Below, piece after piece: positions 11,771 to 22,083 of a stretch of DNA of 64,000 nt; positions within the stretch are counted from its first letter, which is position 1, and every line of letters begins with the position of its first letter. This DNA comes from Collinsella sp. MSK.8.10 (GTDB lineage Bacteria; Actinomycetota; Coriobacteriia; Coriobacteriales; Coriobacteriaceae). The stretch lies in NCBI RefSeq assembly GCF_019041915.1, contig NZ_JAHPYF010000005.1, forward strand, positions 117,257 to 181,256. The letters are read 5' to 3'. The position numbers and the translations under genes are program-made. The notes under the pieces are model-generated. The model was given only the letters and a program-made list of their open reading frames with translations. It made no database searches and had not been told where the DNA came from.

Positions 11771-11807
11771 TATACTCATGACATGGAAAGACGCGAACAT
11801 ACATACG
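11771..11807 (+). promoter_or_regulatory. dinB -10 box and possible LexA-like site
   Basis: TATACT at 11771-11776 would start RNA at about 11783, exactly at the first possible dinB ATG. At 11794-11807 the sequence CGAACATACATACG matches the Gram-positive SOS box pattern CGAAC-N4-GTTCG at 8 of 10 fixed positions. No good -35 box is visible. The site would be an operator only if translation starts at the later ATG 11822. Confidence 0.35.
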
Positions 11808-13036
11808 GTTATGAGGATGCCATGGGCGTCACACCGCCTCCCTGGACGGGCCCGGCGGTGGGTCTGATGGACCTTGATGCGTTTTTTGCGAGCGTGGAGA
11901 TGCTCGATCATCCCGAGTGGCGCGGCAAGCCGCTCATCGTGGGCGGAGACGCCGATTCGCGTGGCGTCGTGTCCACGTGTTCGTATGAGGCGCGTCGCTT
12001 TGGTGTGCACTCTGCCATGGCCTCGGCCGAAGCGCGACGCTTGTGCCCGCAAGCCATTTGGACGCATGGGCACTTTGACCGATACCGCGAGGTGAGCGCG
12101 CAGGTCATGGCAATTCTCGCCGACGAGACCCCGCGCGTTGAGCGCGTATCCATCGACGAAGCCTTCATCGATATCACACCGGGTCGCTTTGCGCCCGAAG
12201 ACCCGCTGCTGGTTGCGCGGCGTATAAGCGATCGCGTGGCAGAGCTGGGAGTGACGTGCTCCATTGGCGTGGGCTGCAACAAGACGGTCGCAAAAATCGC
12301 AAGCGAGCGGGATAAGCCGTTTGGGCTGACCATCGTGCGCCCCGGAACCGAGCAGCGCTTTTTGGCCGCGCTGCCGGTATCTGCCATGAGCGGCATCGGG
12401 CGCTCGGCCGAGGAGCGACTGCGCCGCATGCGCATCTACACCCTCGGCGAGCTATCACGTGCACCGGAATCCACCTTGGCCTCTATTTTTGGCGTCAACG
12501 GCGAACGCATGCGCCAGCGTGCGCAAGGACTCGAAATCTCCGAAGTCACGAGTCTCGATGAAGAGCGCGAGGTCAAATCGGTCAGCAATGAACGCACCTT
12601 TGCTAAAGATTTGACTGAGCGTGGGGATATTGAGGCGGCGATTGCGCTGCTGGGCGAGTCAGTGGGACGCCGCCTGCGCCGTCAGGGACTAACGGGCGCC
12701 ACGGTGACGCTCAAGCTCAAGTATTCGTATGGAAACGGTCGCTCGGCACAGCGCCGGCTGCCTCATCCGACCGACGATGAGAACATCTTCGTGGCGGTTG
12801 CACTCGAACTGCTCGACAACATCTGGCAGGAAGGAATGCACGTTCGCTTAGCAGGCATCGGCATGAGCGACTTTGACCATCAGGGCGGCATCCAGACTGA
12901 CCTGTTCTGCGAAGTCGACGACCGCGGAGCCCAATCGAGCGACCGTCGCGACCTCTCGGTCGCTATCGACGCCGTCCGAGACAAATTCGGCGACACCGCC
13001 CTTTCCTTCGGCCGCCAATCCCGCTTCAACGATTAA
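11783..13036 (+). CDS. dinB: DNA polymerase IV (Y family)
   Basis: An error-prone translesion polymerase without proofreading. The palm motif 'LMDLDAFFASVE' and the catalytic 'ERVSIDEAFIDIT' are intact, followed by 'SIGVGCNKTVAKIAS' and the helix-hairpin-helix 'LPVSAMSGIG'. A little-finger domain occupies about residues 260-400. Two starts are possible: ATG 11783, which would be essentially leaderless behind a TATACT box, and ATG 11822 with GAGGA 4 bases upstream. No C-terminal clamp motif is obvious. It is the only plus-strand gene in the first 33 kb. Confidence 0.93.
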   Translation: MERREHTYGYEDAMGVTPPPWTGPAVGLMDLDAFFASVEMLDHPEWRGKPLIVGGDADSRGVVSTCSYEARRFGVHSAMASAEARRLCPQAIWTHGHFDRYREVSAQVMAILADETPRVERVSIDEAFIDITPGRFAPEDPLLVARRISDRVAELGVTCSIGVGCNKTVAKIASERDKPFGLTIVRPGTEQRFLAALPVSAMSGIGRSAEERLRRMRIYTLGELSRAPESTLASIFGVNGERMRQRAQGLEISEVTSLDEEREVKSVSNERTFAKDLTERGDIEAAIALLGESVGRRLRRQGLTGATVTLKLKYSYGNGRSAQRRLPHPTDDENIFVAVALELLDNIWQEGMHVRLAGIGMSDFDHQGGIQTDLFCEVDDRGAQSSDRRDLSVAIDAVRDKFGDTALSFGRQSRFND

Positions 13037-13050
13037 CCGCCTTTGGGCAA

Positions 13051-13091
13051 AAAGAAAGCCGGGCAGGTGCGGAAAACCGCACCTGCCCGGC
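13051..13091 (-). terminator. Strong terminator after rsfS
   Basis: A perfect 15-bp GC-rich stem (13058-13072 with 13077-13091) with a four-base loop is followed on the minus strand by TTTCTTTTT. It ends the long mre-to-rsfS run and lies tail-to-tail with dinB. Confidence 0.9.
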
Positions 13092-13132
13092 GATATGCGT
13101 GAGGGTAGCTAAACCCCGTCTCAAATGAGCTA

Positions 13133-13588
13133 CTAGAGGAGGTTGAGGGGGAGCTGGGGGGCGTCTCCCCAGAGTTTCTCGAGGCGGTAGAAGTCGCGGG
13201 CTTCGGGAGTGAAGACGTGGACGACAACCGAACCGTAGTCCATGAGCATCCAGGTCTTCTGCTCGCGGCCCTCGATGGAGAACGGATGCTCGCCGCAAGC
13301 CTCGGCGACCTTCTCCTCGATCTCGTCGACGATCGAATCGACCTGGCGGTTGTTGGTACCGGTGGCGAGCACAAAGTAGTCGCACACATCGGAAAGCTCG
13401 GTCAGGTCGAGCACCTGCACGTCCTCGCCCTTCTTGTCGTAGGCGGCCTGCGCGGCGGCGCGGGCGACATCCTCGGCGGCGACACCGCTCGCGGACAGCG
13501 AGGCGGCAGTGCGGTCGGACGTGGCGACGAAGCTCTTGTGCTCCACACCTTCAAGAATCTGCTCGTCGGTCATGGTCTCGTCGGCCAT
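13133..13588 (-). CDS. rsfS: Ribosomal silencing factor RsfS
   Basis: It binds L14 and blocks subunit joining under poor growth conditions. The core (about residues 40-151) contains 'VLDLTELSDVCDYFVLATGTN', split here as 'DVCDYFVLATGTN', and 'EGREQKTWMLMDYGSVVVHVF', both conserved. An extra N-terminal stretch of about 40 low-complexity residues precedes the domain. AAAGAGG lies before ATG 13588. It is the last gene of obgE-nadD-yqeK-rsfS, the classic order. Confidence 0.95.
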   Translation of the reverse strand: MADETMTDEQILEGVEHKSFVATSDRTAASLSASGVAAEDVARAAAQAAYDKKGEDVQVLDLTELSDVCDYFVLATGTNNRQVDSIVDEIEEKVAEACGEHPFSIEGREQKTWMLMDYGSVVVHVFTPEARDFYRLEKLWGDAPQLPLNLL

Positions 13589-13615
13589 GGAATACCTCTT
13601 TCTAGACAGCCCGAG

Positions 13616-14224
13616 CTAGCGCAGCTGGGCGTAATGGTTGTAAATCGTAATAGCCGTGGGATAAAGATAGCGCCCGGACTGGATCACATAGACCAGACCC
13701 TGCGCAAAACAGGAGAAGAACAACTCATCGAGCGTCGACTCCCCCACCATCTCGCGCAGGGCATGCGCATAGTCGCCGTGGCGGTTGGGCTCGATGGCAT
13801 CGGCCACAAAGACCACCATATCGAGCGGCGTCATGTCGCAGGCACCCACGGTGTGACGGTCGACAGCCTGGAAAACGGCCGGCGACAACTCGGGGAAAAG
13901 CTGCGGAAGCTCATAGGCGGCAACAGGACCATGCAAAAGCGGCGTCGCGGCGGAAGGAGAGCCGGCAATCTTAATGCCGTAATGCAGAGCGCGCGTAACC
14001 AGCTCGTCGTCGGAGAGCACTTTGTCCCAGTCGTGGATCAGACCGGCAGCAGCGGCATCAAAGCGGTCAACGCCGTAGACCTCGGCCAGATGAAGTGCGG
14101 TCTCGGCAACACCCAGCGAATGCACATAGCGCTTGCGCTTATCCTTCATGCGAACATCGAGCAGCTCTTGAATGCGCTTGAGCAGCGCGCGCTCATCGCC
14201 CTCAAACTGATCCTCTACCGACAA
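13616..14224 (-). CDS. yqeK: HD-domain hydrolase YqeK
   Basis: A predicted diadenosine tetraphosphate hydrolase of the HD superfamily. Metal-binding residues are visible in 'RYVHSLGV', 'GLIHDWDK', 'HGPVAAY' and 'DRHTVG'. At 202 residues it has the family length. The start is TTG 14224, 12 bases after the nadD stop, with only a weak G-rich ribosome site, so the exact N-terminus is uncertain. Its place between nadD and rsfS matches Firmicutes and Actinobacteria. Confidence 0.9.
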   Translation of the reverse strand: MSVEDQFEGDERALLKRIQELLDVRMKDKRKRYVHSLGVAETALHLAEVYGVDRFDAAAAGLIHDWDKVLSDDELVTRALHYGIKIAGSPSAATPLLHGPVAAYELPQLFPELSPAVFQAVDRHTVGACDMTPLDMVVFVADAIEPNRHGDYAHALREMVGESTLDELFFSCFAQGLVYVIQSGRYLYPTAITIYNHYAQLR

Positions 14225-14236
14225 CGTAGACCCCCA

Positions 14237-14914
14237 TCACTCAAAATCTTCTTGGCCCAATTCGGCATATAGCCTGCGTTTGCGAATGTAGCCGAGCACG
14301 GACTCGCTCGTAAGGTAGCGCACACTCATGCCGCGGGCAACTCGCTTACGAATGTTCGTCGAGCTGATCGCCAGCGCCGGAATCTGAATATAGCGCACGT
14401 CGAACGGCAGCCCCGACTCTTTAATTCGGGCACGCGCCGTATCGATATCAAAGCCCGGTCGCGTCGCCGCAATAAAGGTAGCAAGCTCAGCGATTCGTTC
14501 GGCATCATGCCAGGTCACGATATCGATAATCGCGTCGGCGCCCGTAATAAAGTAGAGCTTTACCTGCGGCGGGTAAAAGTCGCGAAGGGCATGAAGCGTA
14601 TCGGCCGTATAGGTTACGCCCGGGCGGTCGATCTCGAACCGGCTCGCCAAAAAGGCCGGGTTCGCGGCGGTGGCGAGGACCGTCATGGCATAACGGTCCT
14701 CGGCAGGCGTCACCGGCTTGTCAAGCTTAAAGGCGGGAGACCCTGCCGGCATAAAGAGCACAGCGTCCAAGTCGAGCGACTCGCGCGCCTGCTCGGCAGT
14801 CACCAGATGCCCGTAATGGATGGGATCAAAGGTGCCACCCATAATGCCGAGCCTAAACTCCTGCCCGTCCTCTAGAGGAAGCTCGGGCAGACCGATTCCA
14901 CCGCGCAGCGACAT
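14237..14914 (-). CDS. nadD: Nicotinate-nucleotide adenylyltransferase
   Basis: It makes nicotinic acid adenine dinucleotide in NAD biosynthesis. The nucleotidyltransferase signatures 'GIMGGTFDPIHYGHL' and 'ISSTNIRKRVA' (the ISSTxxR box) are intact. About 20 residues precede the first strand, slightly longer than usual. The gene starts 3 bases after the obgE stop. Confidence 0.95.
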   Translation of the reverse strand: MSLRGGIGLPELPLEDGQEFRLGIMGGTFDPIHYGHLVTAEQARESLDLDAVLFMPAGSPAFKLDKPVTPAEDRYAMTVLATAANPAFLASRFEIDRPGVTYTADTLHALRDFYPPQVKLYFITGADAIIDIVTWHDAERIAELATFIAATRPGFDIDTARARIKESGLPFDVRYIQIPALAISSTNIRKRVARGMSVRYLTSESVLGYIRKRRLYAELGQEDFE

Positions 14915-14917
14915 GGC

Positions 14918-16396
<1,479 letters not shown>

Positions 16397-16400
16397 CTAC

Positions 16401-16444
16401 AAAAAAGAGGGAGACCCTTGAATCCTAAAACTCAAGTGCCTCCC
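16401..16444 (-). terminator. Terminator-like hairpin between rpmA and obgE
   Basis: The arms 16409-16421 and 16432-16444 pair (GGGAG...CTTGA) with one mismatch, and the minus-strand RNA continues with TCTTTTTTG. It would attenuate read-through from the ribosomal protein genes into obgE. Confidence 0.75.
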
Positions 16445-16469
16445 ACATATGTGCTCTATGAAGGGTGAA

Positions 16470-16727
16470 TTACGCGTTCGCGAGCGGGCGTACGCTGACC
16501 CTGTGCTTGATACCCTTGTGGAACTCAACGGTACCGTCGACCAGCGCGAACAGCGTGTCGTCCTTGCCACGGCCAACGTTCTCACCCGGGTGGATGTGCG
16601 TGCCGTGCTGACGGACGAGAATCGTGCCCGTGGTTACCGTCTGGCCGGCATAGCGCTTCGTGCCAAGGCGCTGACCGCGGGAGTCACGGCCATTACGGGA
16701 GGAACCGAGTCCTTTTTTGTGTGCCAT
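16470..16727 (-). CDS. rpmA: 50S ribosomal protein L27
   Basis: A ribosomal protein whose N-terminus reaches the peptidyl transferase centre. It begins '[16 protein letters not shown]' with no cleavable leader before 'AHKKG', unlike the Firmicutes type. The remaining sequence '[21 protein letters not shown]' is diagnostic and the 85-residue length is normal. Confidence 0.97.
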   Translation of the reverse strand: MAHKKGLGSSRNGRDSRGQRLGTKRYAGQTVTTGTILVRQHGTHIHPGENVGRGKDDTLFALVDGTVEFHKGIKHRVSVRPLANA

Positions 16728-16760
16728 TGTGTATACCTACTCTTTCGTTACGAGTGTAAT

Positions 16761-17135
16761 CTACTCGGCGACGGGAGCCTCGGCAACAGCCTCGGCCTCT
16801 GCCTTGACAGCCTTCTTGGCGCGGGACGTAGCCTGGACCTTCACGATCTTCAGCTTGGTGAGCTGCTGACGGTGACCCTTCAGACGACGATAACGCTTAC
16901 GCTTGTGGAACTTGAAGACCAGCTGCTTCTCGCCCTTGAACTGCTCAACGATCTGAGCGGTAACCTTGGCCTTGGCCAGCTTGTCGGGATCAGTGACGAT
17001 CTTCTTACCATCGTTGAGGAAGATAACCGGCAGGGTGACCTTGTCGCCCTCATTGCCCTCGATCTTCTCGACGGTGATGACATCGTCGGTGGCGACCTTG
17101 TACTGCTTGCCGCCCGTGTTAACGATTGCGTACAT
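16761..17135 (-). CDS. rplU: 50S ribosomal protein L21
   Basis: A large-subunit rRNA-binding protein. It starts 'MYAIVNTGGKQYKVATDD' and contains 'FKFHKRKRYRRLKGHRQ', both diagnostic. ATG 17135 is chosen over a frame-open position at 17156 because the family N-terminus is here. A short Lys/Ala/Glu-rich tail extends the C-terminus. It heads rplU-rpmA and has a near-consensus promoter. Confidence 0.97.
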   Translation of the reverse strand: MYAIVNTGGKQYKVATDDVITVEKIEGNEGDKVTLPVIFLNDGKKIVTDPDKLAKAKVTAQIVEQFKGEKQLVFKFHKRKRYRRLKGHRQQLTKLKIVKVQATSRAKKAVKAEAEAVAEAPVAE

Positions 17136-17177
17136 GTTTACTTGCCCTTCATGCATCAGTTAGTGCAACAGCCGAAT

Positions 17178-17206
17178 ATAGTAGCAGGCGAAAATACCCC
17201 CGTCAA
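17178..17206 (-). promoter_or_regulatory. Strong promoter for rplU-rpmA
   Basis: On the minus strand TTGACG (17201-17206), a 17-base spacer and TACTAT (17178-17183) form a near-consensus promoter. It overlaps the last codons of the preceding DUF2344 gene and gives a leader of about 35 bases. Confidence 0.75.
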
Positions 17207-18015
17207 CGAGTATGTGGAGCAAATCCACAAGTTCGCACAGGTATGGGGCTGACGAGTCGGCCCTCGTCGTCCTCGCATGCTTGATTCTGACGCTCGACAT
17301 CGTAGGAGCAGATGGTCACGAGGTCTTGCATACCGGTGGAAACAATAGGTGCATCCACGCCCGGGGTCAAGCCCTGCAACAAAACATCAGCAGCGGAAAG
17401 CAAAATTTCCGGACGCATGGAGCCCTCGTTGTCGGCATGGGTGTCGAGCATGAGCACCAAATGGTCCGGGCGCTCCCCCGCCGTGAGCTCATAGCCCACG
17501 AGCGTGTGATCCAAATCCAATCGCTTGCTCTTTTTTCCGCGCGCGTAGTCGATGCCATGGTCCGCGCGCAGCGTGTCGATCGCACGACGCACCTCCTCGG
17601 CGCTTACGGGCGCCTCGGGATCTAAGTGCAGGTCGATGCGATACGACAGGCGCGTGAGCTGCGCCGTCAACGCCGGCGTGCGCACGTCGATGTACGCCGC
17701 CTCAATGGGCGCCAGATCGGCCGGAGACGCCGCAGCCAGGCGCCCAAACGCCTCGTCGAGCGCCACGAACTCGGTCATAAACAGGTCATACCACTCGCAG
17801 GTCGACGACGTACCCACCGGTAGCGCCGAAGAGAAGCCCACGCGCATGTGCGGAGAGAAGCCCTGAGTGACGGCATAGGGAAGTCCCGCACGGCGCACGA
17901 TGCGCTCAATGGTATGGATTACTTCGAGATGGCCCAGGTACTTAAGGCGATCGCGCTTGCCATAGCGAACACGAAGTCTAAAGAGCGAGGGGTTGTCGGT
18001 CAGGCGCTCACTCAT
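17203..18015 (-). CDS. DUF2344 / TIGR03936 radical-SAM-linked protein
   Basis: The family accompanies the large radical SAM protein encoded directly upstream; no firm biochemical function is known to me. Visible marks are 'RLRVRYGKRDRLKYLGHLEV', here with the conserved 'KYLGHLE', and 'GFSPHMRVGFSSALPVGTSS', the strongest family block. ATG 18015 overlaps the upstream stop by four bases (ATGA), so the two are probably translationally coupled. In several genomes this pair lies next to rplU, as here. Confidence 0.85.
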   Translation of the reverse strand: MSERLTDNPSLFRLRVRYGKRDRLKYLGHLEVIHTIERIVRRAGLPYAVTQGFSPHMRVGFSSALPVGTSSTCEWYDLFMTEFVALDEAFGRLAAASPADLAPIEAAYIDVRTPALTAQLTRLSYRIDLHLDPEAPVSAEEVRRAIDTLRADHGIDYARGKKSKRLDLDHTLVGYELTAGERPDHLVLMLDTHADNEGSMRPEILLSAADVLLQGLTPGVDAPIVSTGMQDLVTICSYDVERQNQACEDDEGRLVSPIPVRTCGFAPHTR

Positions 18016-19889
18016 GCGCGATCACCCATCAATACATTCTTGGCGTGGAGCGTGGGGCAGATCCCGCAGCCGGTGCACGACGTGCGGGTGCAGTCGGGAG
18101 TCGTGACGCCCTCGAGCGAGCGACGGTACTCGCGCTCGAGGAAGCCGCGCGTGCAGCCGGGGCTCACGTGCTCCCACGGCAGGCGCCAGTCCAACTCGTA
18201 GGGCAGGTGCACGAGCTCATTGAGGTCGATGCCGTTTTTGGCAGCAGCCTCCTTCCAGTTATCGAGCGAGAAATGCTCTACCCAGGCGTCAAAGCGAGAG
18301 CCCGAGCGCCAAGCATCGATGATGACGGGCGTCATGTCACGACCGGCGCGGGACAGCGCGGCCTCGATGAGCGAGGTCTCGGCATCGTGGTAATGCACGC
18401 GGACGGCACGGTTGCGAACGCTCGTGACAAGCAGCTTCTGGCGACGCTTGACGTCGTCGTAGTCGAGCTGCGGGCACCACTGGAACGGCGTGGCAGCCTT
18501 GGGGATAAAGACCGAAACCGAAATGGACACCGAGATCGAGCCGCGACGAGCCTTGGGTACCACGGAACGACCGAGCTCCAGCACGTGATCGGCCAGATTG
18601 GCGATGGCCACGATGTCCTCGTCGCGCTCGCCGGGAAGGCCCATCATAAAGTAGAGCTTCATTCGGTTCCAGCCGGCCTCGAAGGCCGCCTTGGCCGCAC
18701 GGTCCAGGTCCTCCTCGGTCACGTTCTTGTTAATGATGTCGCGCATGCGCTGGCTGCCGGCCTCGGGCGCGAACGTCAGGCCGCCCTTCTTTTCGCCGGC
18801 GACCGACTCGGCCATATCCACGCCAAACGAATCCAGGCGCTGCGACGGAATAGACACGCGAATACCCGTATCCTCCAGGCGACGGTTGAGCCTGCCGAGC
18901 ACGTCGCGAATGCAGGAGTGGTCGGTCGTGGAGAGCGAGGTCAGAGACACCTCGTCATAGCCGGTCTTTTCCAGACCCTGAATCACCGACGAGACGATCT
19001 GGTCGGCCGAGCGCTCGCGCACCGGGCGATACGTCATGCCGGCCTGACAAAAACGACAGCCGCGGGCGCAGCCGCGCAGGATCTCGATAGACAGGCGATC
19101 GTGAACCAGCTGCGCGTAGGGCACGCATGACTGTGACAGCGGATTCGTGGCGCCGAAATCCTCGACGACGCGCTTGTAGACCACGGTCGGCGCATCCTTG
19201 CCCTCACGTGGCACGGTGTAGCCATGCGGCGAGCAGGGCTCGTCATGACGGACCTCATAGAGCGACGGCACGTAGTTGCCGGCAATGGATGCAAGCTGCT
19301 CAACAATCTGTACGCGCGGGACTCCTTCATCGCGCAGGCGGCGATGCAGCTGGCAGGTCTCGAGCAGCGACTCCTCGCCCTCGCCGATGAGGATGGCATC
19401 GAAGAAGGCCGCGTACGGCTCGGGGTTGTACACCGAGGGACCGCCAGCGATGATGATGGGGTCGTCTTCGCCTCGGTCGGCCGCTAACAGCGGAATGCCA
19501 GCGAGGTCGAGTGCCTCGAGGAAGTTCGTCACCGCCATCTCGTGCGGCACATGCAGGCCGACGATATCAAACGAAGCGACGGGCGCAGCACCCTCGAGCG
19601 AGAGCAGCGGAATGCCTGCCTCGCGCATGGCGTCGCCCATGTCGGGCCACGGCACATAGCCGCGCTCGCAGGAGATGCCCTCGGCCTGGTTAAGAATGTT
19701 GTAGAGGATGGCGATACCCTGGTTGGGCAGACCGACCTCGTATACGTCCGGATAGATCAGACAACAACGGTAATCGGCATCGGCCTTGGAAAGCGTGCCC
19801 CACTCGTGATCGATATAGCGGCTCGGTTTCTCGACCTTGGCGAGCAGCGGCTCAATTAAATGAAAACAGTCTTGGTATGCAACGCGCAA
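18012..19889 (-). CDS. TIGR03960-type B12-binding-like radical SAM protein
   Basis: A 625-residue protein with an N-terminal cobalamin-binding-like region ('YPDVYEVGLPNQGIAILY'), the radical SAM 4Fe-4S motif 'CARGCRFCQAG' near residue 276, and a C-terminal Cys cluster 'CTRTSCTGCGICP' that may bind a further cluster. Substrate unknown. Start is TTG 19889 behind a weak AGGGG; no upstream ATG fits. It is coupled to the DUF2344 gene by an ATGA overlap. Confidence 0.85.
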   Translation of the reverse strand: MRVAYQDCFHLIEPLLAKVEKPSRYIDHEWGTLSKADADYRCCLIYPDVYEVGLPNQGIAILYNILNQAEGISCERGYVPWPDMGDAMREAGIPLLSLEGAAPVASFDIVGLHVPHEMAVTNFLEALDLAGIPLLAADRGEDDPIIIAGGPSVYNPEPYAAFFDAILIGEGEESLLETCQLHRRLRDEGVPRVQIVEQLASIAGNYVPSLYEVRHDEPCSPHGYTVPREGKDAPTVVYKRVVEDFGATNPLSQSCVPYAQLVHDRLSIEILRGCARGCRFCQAGMTYRPVRERSADQIVSSVIQGLEKTGYDEVSLTSLSTTDHSCIRDVLGRLNRRLEDTGIRVSIPSQRLDSFGVDMAESVAGEKKGGLTFAPEAGSQRMRDIINKNVTEEDLDRAAKAAFEAGWNRMKLYFMMGLPGERDEDIVAIANLADHVLELGRSVVPKARRGSISVSISVSVFIPKAATPFQWCPQLDYDDVKRRQKLLVTSVRNRAVRVHYHDAETSLIEAALSRAGRDMTPVIIDAWRSGSRFDAWVEHFSLDNWKEAAAKNGIDLNELVHLPYELDWRLPWEHVSPGCTRGFLEREYRRSLEGVTTPDCTRTSCTGCGICPTLHAKNVLMGDRA

Positions 19890-19899
19890 CGGAAAACCC

Positions 19900-20829
19900 C
19901 TAAGCAGCGAGATCGGATGCGTCTTGGTAGGACGCCATAGGACGGGTAGCGCCCGCGACCGTGGTCACCAGATCGCGAACGCGGGAGAACGTGGCAGTGA
20001 CCGCCTCGTTGGCACGGCTGTAGTCGACATCGCGCTCGTAGAGCGAAACAAGCGCACGGCCCATGCCGTAGGTGCCCGCGGCAGCAGTGAGCGCCTTGAC
20101 GGCAAACCCAATATGCGGCGTCTGTTTGACGAGCGCGCGGGTGACCGCGCGGATCACAAGACCGCCGGCAAGCACGCCCACGACCTCGTAGCCGCGCTCA
20201 GGCTTAATGCCGCGTCCAAAGACGGCAGCGAGCTCAAAGAGCATGCCCACCTGCGCCAGCGCCATAACGGGATAATCGGCGCCTGGCAAAAACACCAGTG
20301 CACCGGTCGCCATATTGGTGAGCGCGCACGAGGTGATGATACGATTGGCCGCCGCGATGCGCATGAAGGCAAAGTTCGCCGCAAAAGCCGTTTCCTTGTC
20401 GGTGCGGTCGAGAATCCAGCGGGCAAGCGTCTCGAGCAGATACGTCTTATCGGTTGCCGCTACCACGCCGAGCATGGGCGTGGACTCCTCGATAAACGGC
20501 ACCTCCACAGCAGACTCGGCAAGCACGCACACGGGCGCGCCGGCGATCACGAGCTCCTGCACGGCACTCTCCAAGCGGTCGGAACCACACGAGAGCACCA
20601 GCACCACATCGGTATCGGACTTTGGAGCAATTCGCTCCTCCCCCAGACGCTCGACGCGCACAATGCCCGAGGTCGTCTGCGGCACAAAGGCGTCACGCAC
20701 CGTCTCGGCCAGAAAGCGCGAGGCGGACGAATCCAGATAGACCGAGACGCGCACCGGCGTATCGGAATCCTTCTTAACGGACGCGCCCATCTTAAAAGCG
20801 CGGGTCAGCTTATCTACGGGAATTTTCAT
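19900..20829 (-). CDS. DUF697-like membrane-associated protein
   Basis: 309 residues. The N-terminal part (about 1-140) looks soluble, with a Rossmann-like 'DVVLVLSCGSD' strand. The C-terminal part contains 'AANRIITSCALTNMATGALV' and glycine-rich hydrophobic helices like the DUF697/YcjF family, which often follows GTPase domains; no GTP-binding motifs are seen here. GGAGGGG precedes ATG 20829. It lies 18 bases after rodA, at the end of the rod-shape cluster, so a role in envelope growth is possible but unproven. Confidence 0.7.
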   Translation of the reverse strand: MKIPVDKLTRAFKMGASVKKDSDTPVRVSVYLDSSASRFLAETVRDAFVPQTTSGIVRVERLGEERIAPKSDTDVVLVLSCGSDRLESAVQELVIAGAPVCVLAESAVEVPFIEESTPMLGVVAATDKTYLLETLARWILDRTDKETAFAANFAFMRIAAANRIITSCALTNMATGALVFLPGADYPVMALAQVGMLFELAAVFGRGIKPERGYEVVGVLAGGLVIRAVTRALVKQTPHIGFAVKALTAAAGTYGMGRALVSLYERDVDYSRANEAVTATFSRVRDLVTTVAGATRPMASYQDASDLAA

Positions 20830-20847
20830 AGCAAACCCCTCCAGCGG

Positions 20848-22074
20848 TTACGCGGCGCCCGAACGATGCCGCCATATGGATTGTACGATACCCACCGTCA
20901 GCAGCTGAATCATCATCGAAGACGAACCGAAGCTAATAAACGGTAGCGGAATACCGGTAATCGGCATCATGCCGATGCACATGCCGATGTTTTCGAAGGT
21001 CTGGAACGCCCACATGCCAACGATGCCCACACACGAAAGACGCAAAAACAGCGACTCACACTTAAAGGCGACGCGAATCGTCGAAAAGATCAGCAGCACG
21101 TAGAGGCACAGGAGCAAAAAGGAACCACAAAAGCCAAAGGTCTCGGACAGAAAGGCGAAGACGAAGTCGGTGTGGAACTCAGGCAGAAAGCCGCCGGCTG
21201 ACTGCGTCGCATGGCCCAAACCCTTACCAAAGAAGCCGCCCGAGCCAACGGCGATAAGTGACTGCTGCAGGTTGTAGGCATCGTCCGAATCGGCATTATC
21301 GGGGTCGATAAAGACCGTCAGACGGTTCATCTGATACTGCTTGATGAGCACATCGTGGCCGAGCAACGAATCAAAGACCGAATCGAGCGCCAGGACGAGG
21401 GCCACCAGGCCCACGAGCAGGGCCAGGGTCGACAGCACCCATTCGCGGCGTGCACCGCTCATACAAATGACGATGGCGCCCGAAACAAGCACGACCAGGC
21501 CCGAGCCCAGGTCGCCCATGGCAACGACGGCCAAAAACGGAATGGACAGCATGCCGCAGAGCTTGACGTAGTCGCGAACGGTATCGATGCGACCGTTATA
21601 CTGCGAGCCAAGCGTAGCAATAAAGAAGATGGTGATGAGCTTGGCAAGCTCAACCGGCTGAAATGTCAAGCCGATACCGGGAATCTTGATCCAGCCCGTC
21701 ATGCCCAGACCGCCCGTATAGGACAGACCCGGAATCTTGGGCGAGAAGATCACGATCAGGTCGATGACGAGCAACGCCGTCGAGAAATTGGAAATACCGC
21801 GCAGGTCGGTACGCCAGACCAGCACCGCCAGCACCGCTCCGATGCCAATTCCCAGCAGATGGCGTGAAAACGAGGCATCGGCCTTAAACTGCGAAGCCGA
21901 CCAGATAATGATGGCACCGTAGGCGACGAGCGCCACAGTAGCCACGAGCACACCGATATGCACCTTTTGGCGAAACGTGCCGCGCGAGGCCGAAAGTTGC
22001 TTGTTGACACGGTCCAGGCTGCTGCGAGAGCCGGTCTTGGTTGAACGGAACAGATCCGCCGGAGAAAAATCCAT
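20848..22074 (-). CDS. rodA: RodA, SEDS peptidoglycan glycosyltransferase
   Basis: A multi-spanning SEDS protein that polymerises lipid II during elongation together with PBP2. About nine to ten membrane segments follow a 35-residue cytoplasmic N-terminus. Conserved features include 'FQPVELAKL' (extended 'GLTFQPVELAKL') and the late 'MPITGIPLPFISFGSSSM' loop. AGGAGGTTGCG precedes ATG 22074. Adjacent mrdA encodes its transpeptidase partner. Confidence 0.95.
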   Translation of the reverse strand: MDFSPADLFRSTKTGSRSSLDRVNKQLSASRGTFRQKVHIGVLVATVALVAYGAIIIWSASQFKADASFSRHLLGIGIGAVLAVLVWRTDLRGISNFSTALLVIDLIVIFSPKIPGLSYTGGLGMTGWIKIPGIGLTFQPVELAKLITIFFIATLGSQYNGRIDTVRDYVKLCGMLSIPFLAVVAMGDLGSGLVVLVSGAIVICMSGARREWVLSTLALLVGLVALVLALDSVFDSLLGHDVLIKQYQMNRLTVFIDPDNADSDDAYNLQQSLIAVGSGGFFGKGLGHATQSAGGFLPEFHTDFVFAFLSETFGFCGSFLLLCLYVLLIFSTIRVAFKCESLFLRLSCVGIVGMWAFQTFENIGMCIGMMPITGIPLPFISFGSSSMMIQLLTVGIVQSIWRHRSGAA

Positions 22075-22083
22075 CGCAACCTC

